The notes under the pieces: model-generated | Seen by the model: the letters and a program-made list of their open reading frames with translations, nothing else | The model's database searches: none | Told to the model about the DNA's origin: nothing | Program-made: the position numbers and the translations under genes | Origin: DAOUGC01 sp034429695 | GTDB lineage: Bacteria > Chloroflexota > Anaerolineae > Anaerolineales > Anaerolineaceae | Length of the DNA: 20,309 bases | Reading direction: 5' to 3' | Assembly (NCBI GenBank): GCA_034429695.1 | Contig: DAOUGC010000167.1 | Location: 1 to 20,309 of the forward strand | Part shown: positions 13,903-20,309 of the stretch, piece by piece | Numbering within the stretch: the stretch's first letter is position 1 | Layout: every line of letters begins with the position of its first letter

Positions 13903-14427
13903 TCAATCGCGTTGTAAATTGGATTGAACCACCGAATGATTGCCGTTAAGATCGCTAAACTTCTTCTTGAGAGCCAGGTTCACGTGGGGAGGAACCATGG
14001 TGGTGATATCGCCACCCAGTGAGGCAATTTCCTTCACTGTGCTGGAGGATAGGAAGGTATTCGCCTCATTGGTAATCAGTGCAACCACCTCGATATCGGG
14101 GTACAAGCGGTTATTTGCCAGCGCCATGCGGAACTCATACTCAAAATCAGAGAATACACGCAAACCGCGTACGATTGCCTGGGCGCCGATACGGTGGCAA
14201 AACTCGACGGTCAACCCTGAGTATCCCATCACGGTTATGTTGGGAACGCCGATGAATGTCTGGCGAACCAGTTCCAAGCGCTCATCTGGCGTGAATAACG
14301 AGTTTTTCAGGGGTTGATCATAAACCGCAACAATAAGTTCAGTAAACAACCGTGAACCACGAATTGCAATATCCATGTGGCCGAGGTGTATGGGGTCAAA
14401 AGACCCGGGAAAAACAGCGCGTATCAT
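13903..14427 (-). CDS. coaD: Phosphopantetheine adenylyltransferase
   Basis: CoaD transfers AMP from ATP to 4'-phosphopantetheine, the penultimate step of coenzyme A synthesis. The 174-residue product has the nucleotidyltransferase HxGH motif HLGH (14-17) in PGSFDPIHLGHMD, the RGLR segment (88-91) for substrate binding, and SSSTVKE (127-133), the usual SSSxVRE/KE signature. It is slightly longer than the ~160-residue norm because of a polar tail (SDLNGNHSVVQ). The ATG directly follows the recG stop with no gap, and GAGGAG lies 11 bases upstream inside recG, so the two are coupled. In many relatives rsmD sits between recG and coaD; it is absent here. Confidence 0.97.
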   Translation of the reverse strand: MIRAVFPGSFDPIHLGHMDIAIRGSRLFTELIVAVYDQPLKNSLFTPDERLELVRQTFIGVPNITVMGYSGLTVEFCHRIGAQAIVRGLRVFSDFEYEFRMALANNRLYPDIEVVALITNEANTFLSSSTVKEIASLGGDITTMVPPHVNLALKKKFSDLNGNHSVVQSNLQRD

Positions 14428-16935
14428 CTAACTTCGTTCTCCTCTACCGGTACCCCAGAAACGTTCGAGCATTTTTTCGAGATGTTCATGGCTGGAATCA
14501 GCCAGTTCAGGGTCATTGTCAAAGATCATGGCAGCCTCTTTGCGGGCAGCTTCGATCAACGTGACATCGGTTAATTTCGCCATTTGCAGATCCATAAAGC
14601 CTGCCTGGCGTGTGCCGAGGAAATCTCCGGGTCCGCGTTGCTGCAAATCGCGATCAGCCAGAATGAAGCCATTGTTGGTCTCGCACATGGCTGAGAGCCG
14701 TTCGTTCTCCAGAGCGTCATCAGAATCTGGGATGAGGATGCAGTGGGATTCTACCTGTCCCCGACCCACACGCCCTCTGAATTGGTGCAGTTGAGCCAAC
14801 CCAAAGCGATTGGCGCCTTCGATAATCATCACGGTTGCATTGGGCACATCCACACCCACCTCAATCACCGATGTGGATACCATGATGTGATATTCGCCGT
14901 CCCTGAAGGCAGTCATGACAGCGTCTTTTTCATCAGCTTTCATGCGACCATGCAACAGTCCAATGCGGAGATTGGGGAAAATTTCTGTCTGTAACCGTTG
15001 AGCTTCATCAACAGCGGCTTTGACCTCTTCGCGGTCGCCTTTTTCAACCAGAGGATATATGATGAAAGCCTGATATCCCTTTGCCACCTGTTCCCGGATC
15101 TTCTGATAGGCAATCTCGCGTTCAACCCCAGACCTGAGATGGGTCTGGATGGGCAAGCGTCCTGCGGGCATCTCGTCCATCACGGTCAGGTCAAGATCGC
15201 CGTACAGGGTGAGCGCCAGTGAACGTGGGATGGGGGTGGCGGTCATTACCAGCAAATGTGGGTTGGCGCCCTTGGCGCGTAATATGGAACGTTGTGCCAC
15301 GCCAAAGCGGTGTTGTTCATCCACCACCACAAACTGCAGGCGGTTAAAGGTCACCGGGTCTTCAAGCAGGGCATGTGTACCAATGACCACTTTGATGGTT
15401 CCATCTGCCAGTCCATCACGGATCTGACGTTTTTCAGCCTCAGGGGTATTCCCGACCAGCAGGGCAACCTGTTCTGGCTGAAGCATGTTCCACACACCGT
15501 CTTCCTCGTGTGAAACCAGCAGGCGGGTAAAGTTGCGATAATGCTGTTCTGCCAGGATGCTGGTTGGAGCCATGATGGCGGTCTGCGAACCGTGCTGGGT
15601 GATGATGGCGCAAGCCAGCGCCGCGACGATGGTCTTGCCCGAACCAACGTCACCCTGTAACAGGCGGCTCATGGGCCGGCCCGAAACAAAGTCATTTTGA
15701 ATATCGCCAACCGCCTTGCGCTGGGCATCGGTGAGGGTAAAAGGCAGGGCGGATATTTTTTCGTCGAGCCAGGTGGATTCGCATGAGAATGAATCGGCAG
15801 AGACCGATTGCCATGCACGTTTTTGACGCAAGACTCCCATCTGAATCAGGAAGATCTCATCGAAAGCCAGGCGTTTTTGGGCAGCCTGAAGTTTCGCTAT
15901 CGATTCCGGGAAGTGGATATTAAGCAGTGCTGAGGGCAGGTCCATGAGACCCGTGTTTCGCAACACCTGCGGCGGTAAAAATTCCGACATGCGTGGAGCC
16001 CAGAAGGTAATGGTCTGGTGCATGATCCGCCGCAGCCATTTTTGATTGACGCGTGAATTGGAAGGGTAGACCGGAACAATGCGGTTGGTATGCAAATGCT
16101 CCTGTTCCACCTCTTCCGTCTCCGGGTTGGTCATCACCAGGCGGCCAAGGTACATATCCACTTTACCAGACAGCACAATCTGGTCGCCGGATTTTAGTTT
16201 GTTGCTTAACCACGGTTGATTAAACCAGTTTACCCGCAAATAGCCGGTTCCGTCTGACACCACCGCTTCGGTGATCTGCCCCTGGCCGCCTTTAAACGGG
16301 CGCGAAGAAACACTTTGGATGGTGGCGATTACGGTCAGCTCGTCGTTATATTCCACCCGGTTTAATGGTTTAAGCTGGCTGTAATCATCATAGCGGCGCG
16401 GAAAGTAATACATCAAATCGCCGAGGGTGAACAGGTGCAAGGAGTGCAGCGATTGGACGTTGCGTTGCCCCACCCCGTGCAGAACCGTCAGTGGAGCGTT
16501 CAAGCCGGGTGAACCCACGGTTTCAACCACAGGGTTGGAAGGTCTGCGAACGTCACGCTGCTGTTCAGGACGGGGGCTGCGTGCCTGCCTGCCGTCCTTG
16601 TGTTCTTGCGGTCGGTTGTGGGATGGCGAAGGGCGATTTTGACTGGCCTGGGGCACAGTGGGGGCTGTAGCCGTAAGGGTGGGCGTGGGAGCGCTGCGGA
16701 TGACCTGCAACAGATCATTAAGCAAGGCTTCGCGATCAGTAGCCGATAGGGCTGCGTACTGGTTCAAGCCTTTCACAATACTCTGGATGATGTTTTCATC
16801 CAGGTTTTCCCGCCTGGCTTCGGCTTGCCATGAAGGTAATATTTTTTCCAGTCCACCGACCACGGCTCGATTATCAAAACCGCGCTCGGTTTCAAGTTTG
16901 AAAAATTTCTGTAATTTTTCGATGGATGCAGGCAT
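14428..16935 (-). CDS. recG: ATP-dependent DNA helicase RecG with long N-terminal extension
   Basis: RecG remodels stalled replication forks and branched recombination intermediates. The 835-residue protein is about 140 longer than the E. coli enzyme (693). Residues 1-82 form a helical domain, and 83-145 are a Pro/Gln/Arg/Ser-rich linker. The wedge and OB region (about 146-290, LHGVGQRNVQSLHSL, YYFPRRYDDYS) follows. The helicase core has Walker A GDVGSGKT (428-435), the DEQHRFG box (539-545), MTATPIPRSL, STSVIEVGVDVPNA and QFRGRVGRG. A helical N-terminal extension is also known from Thermotoga RecG. No Shine-Dalgarno is seen; instead TAAAAT ends six bases before the ATG. degV ends 58 bases upstream and coaD abuts downstream. 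Confidence 0.97.
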   Translation of the reverse strand: MPASIEKLQKFFKLETERGFDNRAVVGGLEKILPSWQAEARRENLDENIIQSIVKGLNQYAALSATDREALLNDLLQVIRSAPTPTLTATAPTVPQASQNRPSPSHNRPQEHKDGRQARSPRPEQQRDVRRPSNPVVETVGSPGLNAPLTVLHGVGQRNVQSLHSLHLFTLGDLMYYFPRRYDDYSQLKPLNRVEYNDELTVIATIQSVSSRPFKGGQGQITEAVVSDGTGYLRVNWFNQPWLSNKLKSGDQIVLSGKVDMYLGRLVMTNPETEEVEQEHLHTNRIVPVYPSNSRVNQKWLRRIMHQTITFWAPRMSEFLPPQVLRNTGLMDLPSALLNIHFPESIAKLQAAQKRLAFDEIFLIQMGVLRQKRAWQSVSADSFSCESTWLDEKISALPFTLTDAQRKAVGDIQNDFVSGRPMSRLLQGDVGSGKTIVAALACAIITQHGSQTAIMAPTSILAEQHYRNFTRLLVSHEEDGVWNMLQPEQVALLVGNTPEAEKRQIRDGLADGTIKVVIGTHALLEDPVTFNRLQFVVVDEQHRFGVAQRSILRAKGANPHLLVMTATPIPRSLALTLYGDLDLTVMDEMPAGRLPIQTHLRSGVEREIAYQKIREQVAKGYQAFIIYPLVEKGDREEVKAAVDEAQRLQTEIFPNLRIGLLHGRMKADEKDAVMTAFRDGEYHIMVSTSVIEVGVDVPNATVMIIEGANRFGLAQLHQFRGRVGRGQVESHCILIPDSDDALENERLSAMCETNNGFILADRDLQQRGPGDFLGTRQAGFMDLQMAKLTDVTLIEAARKEAAMIFDNDPELADSSHEHLEKMLERFWGTGRGERS

Positions 16936-16941
16936 GCGACA

Positions 16942-16947
16942 ATTTTA
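16942..16947 (-). promoter_or_regulatory. -10-like element immediately before recG
   Basis: TAAAAT on the minus strand ends six bases before the recG ATG, which would make a leaderless recG message. No convincing -35 is present, and recG may also be read from the upstream operon. Confidence 0.35.
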
Positions 16948-16993
16948 CCGCAAAGTGGGTCAGTTCATTCCGCAAGAACCAGATAATCCGGGT

Positions 16994-17848
16994 TTATTCC
17001 TGATCCATCAGGAACAGGCCAAGTGACCGCGGACCGACCAGTGTTGCCAGCGGGAGATTGATGGGATGGACTGAAAATGGGGTTTTGGGATAGGTTTCTT
17101 TGATGTGATCGCGGAGAAGGTGGTGTTCGGCGGTGCAAGGCGGCTGGCTTTGCATCATGGCGATGTGCTGCAAATCTTCGAACTCATCAACAAATTCCTG
17201 AAAATAATTGATGATATGCCGGGTGTTTTTCACTTTCTCCATGGGTGTGAATACCCCTTCTTCCAGGGCAAAGATGGGATATAGTCCAAGCATTTCACAG
17301 ATCACAGCCTGGCCCCGATCGATAAAATTATTATAAAAAAGGTAGGATGGCGCTGGAGTGCAGATGACTCCGTAGACATTGGGAACCAGACCGCGCACCG
17401 ACTGCTCCACCTGGTCGAACCTGGCTCCACTTGTGACTGCTGTCAGGGCGGCTTCAACCAGATAGCCAAGACCCACTCCAAATGTGAGCGAGTCAATCAC
17501 CTCAATCTCCACCCTTCCGCGCAAATTGTTGGCTGCCTGCACGGCATTGTCGTAACAACCGTTGATTTTGGATGACAGGAAAATTCCAAGAATCGAATCG
17601 CAATACTCAGCCTGGTGCGCCATGACGGTAGTGATGCGTTCCACCGTTGGGGGAGATACCTGCGGAAAAACCGTGTCAGTGGCATAGGAAGGTAAATTCA
17701 CCACCCTGCGAGTATCGCTATTGATATCTTCAGATGGAGCCATGCCCTGCAGGCGTGCATCAAGCGGAACCAGCGCCAGGTTGCGCGGAATGGTGGTCTG
17801 ACGGGGAAATTGAACTGTGCTGTCTGTTATGATACCGATGCGATGCAT
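16994..17848 (-). CDS. DegV-family fatty-acid-binding protein (FakB-like)
   Basis: DegV proteins bind one fatty acid and, as FakB, present it to the kinase FakA for acyl-phosphate formation. The 284-residue length is typical. The N-terminal ITDSTVQFP (Thr8-Asp9-Ser10-Thr11) is the family entry motif. The second conserved block is IFLSSKINGCYDNA (Ser92-Ser93), followed by the IDS strand (VIDSLTFGVGLGYLV). The usual TSQPSP segment reads FPQVSPPTVE, a mild variant. The C-terminal half (VYGVICTPAPSYLFYNNFIDRG, LGLYPIFALEEGVFTPMEKV) is DegV-like but divergent. The ATG lies two bases after the stop of the DAK-family kinase, implying coupled synthesis of carrier and kinase. The role in fatty-acid scavenging is inferred from this pairing. 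Specificity is unknown. Confidence 0.92.
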   Translation of the reverse strand: MHRIGIITDSTVQFPRQTTIPRNLALVPLDARLQGMAPSEDINSDTRRVVNLPSYATDTVFPQVSPPTVERITTVMAHQAEYCDSILGIFLSSKINGCYDNAVQAANNLRGRVEIEVIDSLTFGVGLGYLVEAALTAVTSGARFDQVEQSVRGLVPNVYGVICTPAPSYLFYNNFIDRGQAVICEMLGLYPIFALEEGVFTPMEKVKNTRHIINYFQEFVDEFEDLQHIAMMQSQPPCTAEHHLLRDHIKETYPKTPFSVHPINLPLATLVGPRSLGLFLMDQE

Positions 17849-17850
17849 AA

Positions 17851-19536
17851 TTACTCGATGGAGAGAATGAACTGGTAGTGCGGCTGGCCGCCTTCGTGGA
17901 CTTCAATTTCATGTGAAGGATAGGCTTCACGAACCAAATTAACAATACGATTTACTTCGTCTTTTGACATGTTTTCGCCGTAGAAGAAAGTGATGCGTTC
18001 CTTGTCACCGGTTTGGGCTTTCTCCAGCAGGGTCAGGCAAGCCTTATCCAGTGAATCGGCTGACGCCACCAGTTTCCCATTGTGCAGGGCAATCACTTCG
18101 CCTTCATGAACGTCCACACCATTGATTTCGATTGAACGCGTAGCCGTGGTGATTTCGCCGGTGTCAACGTCCTTCAATGCATCCACCATCTCGGTGGTCA
18201 TTTCTTCATAGTCGCCATCCGGGTCAAAGCGCAGCATGGCGCTCAGACCCTGGGGAACACTGGTGCTTGGAACCACATGGACTTTCTTGGTTGCCATGGT
18301 GGAAGCCGTCTGAGCTGCCAGCACGATGTTCTTGTTGTTGGGGAGGATGATCACCCGATCTGCAGGGAGGTTTTCGATGATCCGCAATATTTCTTCTGTG
18401 CTGGGGTTCATGGTCTGGCCACCCGAGACCAAGCCATGAACGTGCAGACTGGCAAAAATGCGTGAAATTCCCATTCCGGGAGAGACTGCAACCACCGCGG
18501 TCTGTCCGGGTTCAAGGGTGGCAAGTTGAAAGTTATTTTCTTTCTTACTTTCGATGTCTTCCATCTGGGCAACCAGGTTTTCTGCCTGGATCTTTAGAAC
18601 CGTACCCACTTGATCGAGATATTCCTGCGTGGTGTATTTGTGTTCATTGGGCACATGAATGTGCAGGCGGTACATGCCATCGCCTTCACCCAACTGAATG
18701 GAGGTTCCGTAATTGCCCAGTTCATCATAAAACTGTTCAAGGTTGAGTTCCCTGGTGGGCTTGAAATCAAACACCAATTCCCAATCCTGCCCTGGTTCGA
18801 TCTCTTCAATGGTATTTTCGAAGACCATGGCGGTAAGTGGTTGGAGTACAGTCTCACTACTTTCCAGCGGTTGACCTTTAATGTATCGAAGCATGCCTTC
18901 GAGGATCACGGTGAGGCCCTTGCCACCCGAATCCACCACACCAGCCTGTTTTAAGATGGGCAGGAGTTCAGGGGTATGTTCAACGGATACATTGGCAGCC
19001 CGAACCACGCTATCAAGAATTTCGACCAGATCGGCAGTGGTCGTCCGGGCAGCTTCAGCGGCCTCGGCGATATCCTTGGCGACTGTCAGGATCGTGCCTT
19101 CAACCGGGCGAACGACACCCTTGTAGGCAGTATTGCGCGCCTCACCCAGTGCTTTAACCAAAAGATCGGCATCCATGACGTCCAGGTTGTCGAGCGCACG
19201 AGCAAAACCGCGCCAGAGCTGCGAGAGGATGACACCAGAGTTGCCGCGGGCGCCCATCAATGCGCCCTGGGCAATACCATGAGCCATTTTGCCAACACCG
19301 CGTTCGGTTGACTGGGCAACCTCATTGTAGGCTGCCTGCATGGTCAGAAGCATGTTGGTCCCGGTGTCGCCATCAGGAACGGGAAAGACATTTAACGCAT
19401 TGACGATTTGCTGATTGGCTTTCAACCAGGAGAGTGCGGCTTCCAGTAAGAGTTTTAACTCCTGGCCGTCAATCGCCAGTGACTGCGTGGTGGATTGCCC
19501 GGACGAAGCTGATGTGGGCTGGATATCTTTTGCCAT
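17851..19536 (-). CDS. fakA: DAK-domain fatty acid kinase (FakA/YloV family)
   Basis: FakA phosphorylates fatty acids held by a FakB/DegV protein, feeding them to phospholipid synthesis. From the chosen start the product has 561 residues, the family norm. The N-terminal DhaL-type ATP domain shows NVFPVPDGDTGTN (49-61, Asp55 and Asp57 as metal ligands), GARGNSGVILSQ and AGVVDSGGKGL. A middle domain follows, and the C-terminal region ends with a domain including EINGVDVHEGEVIALHNGKLVA. The start at 19536 replaces a longer one at 19560 because GAGGAG sits four bases upstream and the extra residues are not family-like. An acidic, low-complexity N-terminal segment (TSASSGQSTTQS) precedes the DhaL domain. 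It lies between the Asp23-like gene (39 bases) and degV (2 bases). Confidence 0.93.
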   Translation of the reverse strand: MAKDIQPTSASSGQSTTQSLAIDGQELKLLLEAALSWLKANQQIVNALNVFPVPDGDTGTNMLLTMQAAYNEVAQSTERGVGKMAHGIAQGALMGARGNSGVILSQLWRGFARALDNLDVMDADLLVKALGEARNTAYKGVVRPVEGTILTVAKDIAEAAEAARTTTADLVEILDSVVRAANVSVEHTPELLPILKQAGVVDSGGKGLTVILEGMLRYIKGQPLESSETVLQPLTAMVFENTIEEIEPGQDWELVFDFKPTRELNLEQFYDELGNYGTSIQLGEGDGMYRLHIHVPNEHKYTTQEYLDQVGTVLKIQAENLVAQMEDIESKKENNFQLATLEPGQTAVVAVSPGMGISRIFASLHVHGLVSGGQTMNPSTEEILRIIENLPADRVIILPNNKNIVLAAQTASTMATKKVHVVPSTSVPQGLSAMLRFDPDGDYEEMTTEMVDALKDVDTGEITTATRSIEINGVDVHEGEVIALHNGKLVASADSLDKACLTLLEKAQTGDKERITFFYGENMSKDEVNRIVNLVREAYPSHEIEVHEGGQPHYQFILSIE

Positions 19537-19575
19537 AGAACTCCTCGATAATATCCGCATCCAAGCGGGGATGAT

Positions 19576-19929
19576 TTAATCGGTATCGCTGATGCGTAAT
19601 CCACGAATGTGTACATTCACACTGCGAACAGCCAGACCCAGGGCGCGCTCCACCTGGAAGCGCACACTGTCAGCGACACTGTCTGCGACGGATTTGATGC
19701 GGGTACCATACTCAACCACGATGTAGAGGTCGATCGTAATGGCGTCACCTTCATAGCGGACATCCACCCCGAGGGTTGGATCCTTCACCAATACCTGGGC
19801 CCATTCCTCAGCCAGGTTTTTGGCGGCCAGGCCAACCACACCATAGGAACTTAACGCCGATTGGTGCGCAATGGTGGCAATGGCGCGGTGTGCAATATAA
19901 ATATTTCCTAGAGGATTCCCATCATTCAT
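19576..19929 (-). CDS. Asp23/Gls24-family protein
   Basis: The 117-residue protein belongs to the Asp23/Gls24 (DUF322, YloU) family, membrane-associated or stress-linked proteins of uncertain molecular role. The typical pattern is visible: IYIAHRAIATIAHQSALSSYGVVGLA near the N-terminus, a central strand-rich VDVRYEGDAITIDLYIVVEYG, and the terminal helix-strand VADSVADSVRFQVERALGLAVRSVNVHIRGLRI. It is first in the minus-strand cluster with the DAK kinase, an order also found in Bacillus (rpmB, yloU, yloV) and many other Gram-positive-type genomes. AAGGG eight bases upstream gives a modest ribosome site at the ATG at 19929. It is divergent from rpmB, and no clear minus-strand promoter was found in the 133-base shared region. 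Confidence 0.93.
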   Translation of the reverse strand: MNDGNPLGNIYIAHRAIATIAHQSALSSYGVVGLAAKNLAEEWAQVLVKDPTLGVDVRYEGDAITIDLYIVVEYGTRIKSVADSVADSVRFQVERALGLAVRSVNVHIRGLRISDTD

Positions 19930-19960
19930 AATCGCTACCCTTTTAGATGTTTAACCATGA

Positions 19961-20013
19961 AACTTGAAAATGGTTCCGCTTTATGGTAAAATGCCCTCTT
20001 GCCGTTTCAAGTT
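19961..20013. repeat. Inverted repeat framing the rpmB promoter
   Basis: AACTTGAAA (19961-19969) and its exact reverse complement TTTCAAGTT (20005-20013) lie 35 bases apart in the asp23-rpmB divergent region. The left arm contains the rpmB -35 (TTGAAA). The right arm supplies an identical TTGAAA on the opposite strand, just beyond the expected rpmB transcription start. Confidence 0.6.
19964..19992 (+). promoter_or_regulatory. Strong rpmB promoter with extended -10
   Basis: TTGAAA (19964-19969), a 17-base spacer and TAAAAT (19987-19992) carry the extended -10 TG at 19984-19985. Expected transcription starts near 19999, giving a leader of about 64 bases. Confidence 0.8.
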
Positions 20014-20062
20014 CGGGATTTCCGGGCGTATCAGCACCTGCTCTTTTGAAAGGATTTTTACC

Positions 20063-20245
20063 ATGGCGAAGTGCGAAAATTGTGGAAAGACAACGACCTT
20101 TGGGCATAACCGCAGTTTCTCCCAGCGGGCTACCAACCGGACCTTCCGCCCCAATTTACAGAAAGTTTCCCTGTTTGTGGGTGGTAGAAAAGTGCGCAAG
20201 GTTCTGTGCGCGCGCTGCATCCGGACTATGGTAAAGAGCGCCTAG
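20063..20245 (+). CDS. rpmB: 50S ribosomal protein L28, zinc-binding form
   Basis: L28 is a component of the large ribosomal subunit near the tRNA exit region. The 60-residue product begins MAKCENCGKTTTFGHNRSFS and contains RTFRPNLQKVSLFVGG, all L28 signatures. Cysteines 4, 7, 49 and 52 form two CxxC pairs (CENC, CARC), so this is the zinc-ribbon C+ form rather than the cysteine-free form some bacteria switch to in zinc shortage. The start at 20063 is fixed by AAAGGA eight bases upstream and the family N-terminus. An in-frame ATG at 19964 lies in the promoter and is rejected. It has its own promoter and terminator and is divergent from the Asp23-like gene, unlike the co-directional order in Bacillus. 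Confidence 0.97.
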   Translation: MAKCENCGKTTTFGHNRSFSQRATNRTFRPNLQKVSLFVGGRKVRKVLCARCIRTMVKSA

Positions 20246-20260
20246 TTCATTGTGTTTCCC

Positions 20261-20295
20261 ACAAAAATCGCGACTTCGGTCGTGATTTTTGTTTT
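20261..20295 (+). terminator. rpmB terminator with UUCG loop
   Basis: A 14-bp stem (20261-20274 with 20279-20292, one G-T pair) encloses a C(TTCG)G tetraloop, one of the most stable RNA loops, and is followed by TTT. It lies 16 bases past the rpmB stop. Confidence 0.95.
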
Positions 20296-20309
20296 AAGCC
20301 AACTTACGC

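Noticed and set aside
1..20309. CRISPR arrays, insertion sequences, phage genes, rRNA, riboswitches
   Set aside because: No regularly spaced repeats, transposase or integrase frames, or recognisable aptamer-like leaders were found; intergenic gaps are all short.

Overview
The window reads as an ordinary chromosomal segment of a bacterium with about 50-55% G+C (judged by eye). It most resembles the Chloroflexota, probably an Anaerolineae-type anaerobe, though this rests on gene content and cannot be proved here. Supporting signs are the neighbourhood L28 / Asp23-like / DAK (FakA-type) / DegV / RecG / CoaD / DivIVA-like coiled coil, a RecG with a long N-terminal extension, a Rex redox repressor, a YugP-type zinc peptidase, a PrsW-type membrane protease, and the radical-SAM pair TIGR03960/TIGR03936. 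There is no transposase, phage gene, CRISPR array or rRNA.

Region 1 (1-5300, all minus strand). It contains the 5' part of an unknown membrane protein that overlaps the 3' end of rex, then rex with a near-perfect Rex operator, a large lipoprotein of unrecognised family, a YugP-type zinc peptidase, a tRNA-Arg(CCG) and a PrsW-type protease. Terminators and promoters between them suggest mostly single-gene transcription units. Much of the region concerns the cell envelope and redox sensing.

Region 2 (5335-9202, minus). TIGR03960 (radical SAM with B12-binding-like N-terminus) and TIGR03936 overlap as ATGA and end at a strong terminator. Upstream lie an SDR-like protein with altered catalytic residues and a DUF503/YlxP protein, the latter two tightly spaced. 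A divergent promoter region at 9150-9300 separates them from region 3.

Region 3 (9238-13335, plus). folC (folate polyglutamylation) and lon (ATP-dependent protease) lie in tandem and end at a hairpin shared with the convergent unit.

Region 4 (13355-19929, minus). A cluster is transcribed asp23-like, fakA-like DAK, degV, recG, coaD, coiled-coil protein. The gaps are 39, 2, 58, 0 and 77 bases. The DAK and DegV proteins form a likely fatty-acid kinase and acyl-carrier pair. rpmB (ribosomal protein L28, zinc form) is divergent at 20063-20245, with a strong extended -10 promoter and a UUCG-capped terminator.

Most genes are conserved housekeeping types. The less ordinary points are the unrecognised 705-residue lipoprotein, two genes whose -10 boxes sit exactly where a leaderless mRNA would need them, the Rex operator nested in larger inverted repeats, the SDR lacking the YxxxK motif, the extra C-terminal cysteine cluster of the radical-SAM protein, and an inverted repeat framing the rpmB promoter. 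I saw no convincing wholly new multi-gene system.
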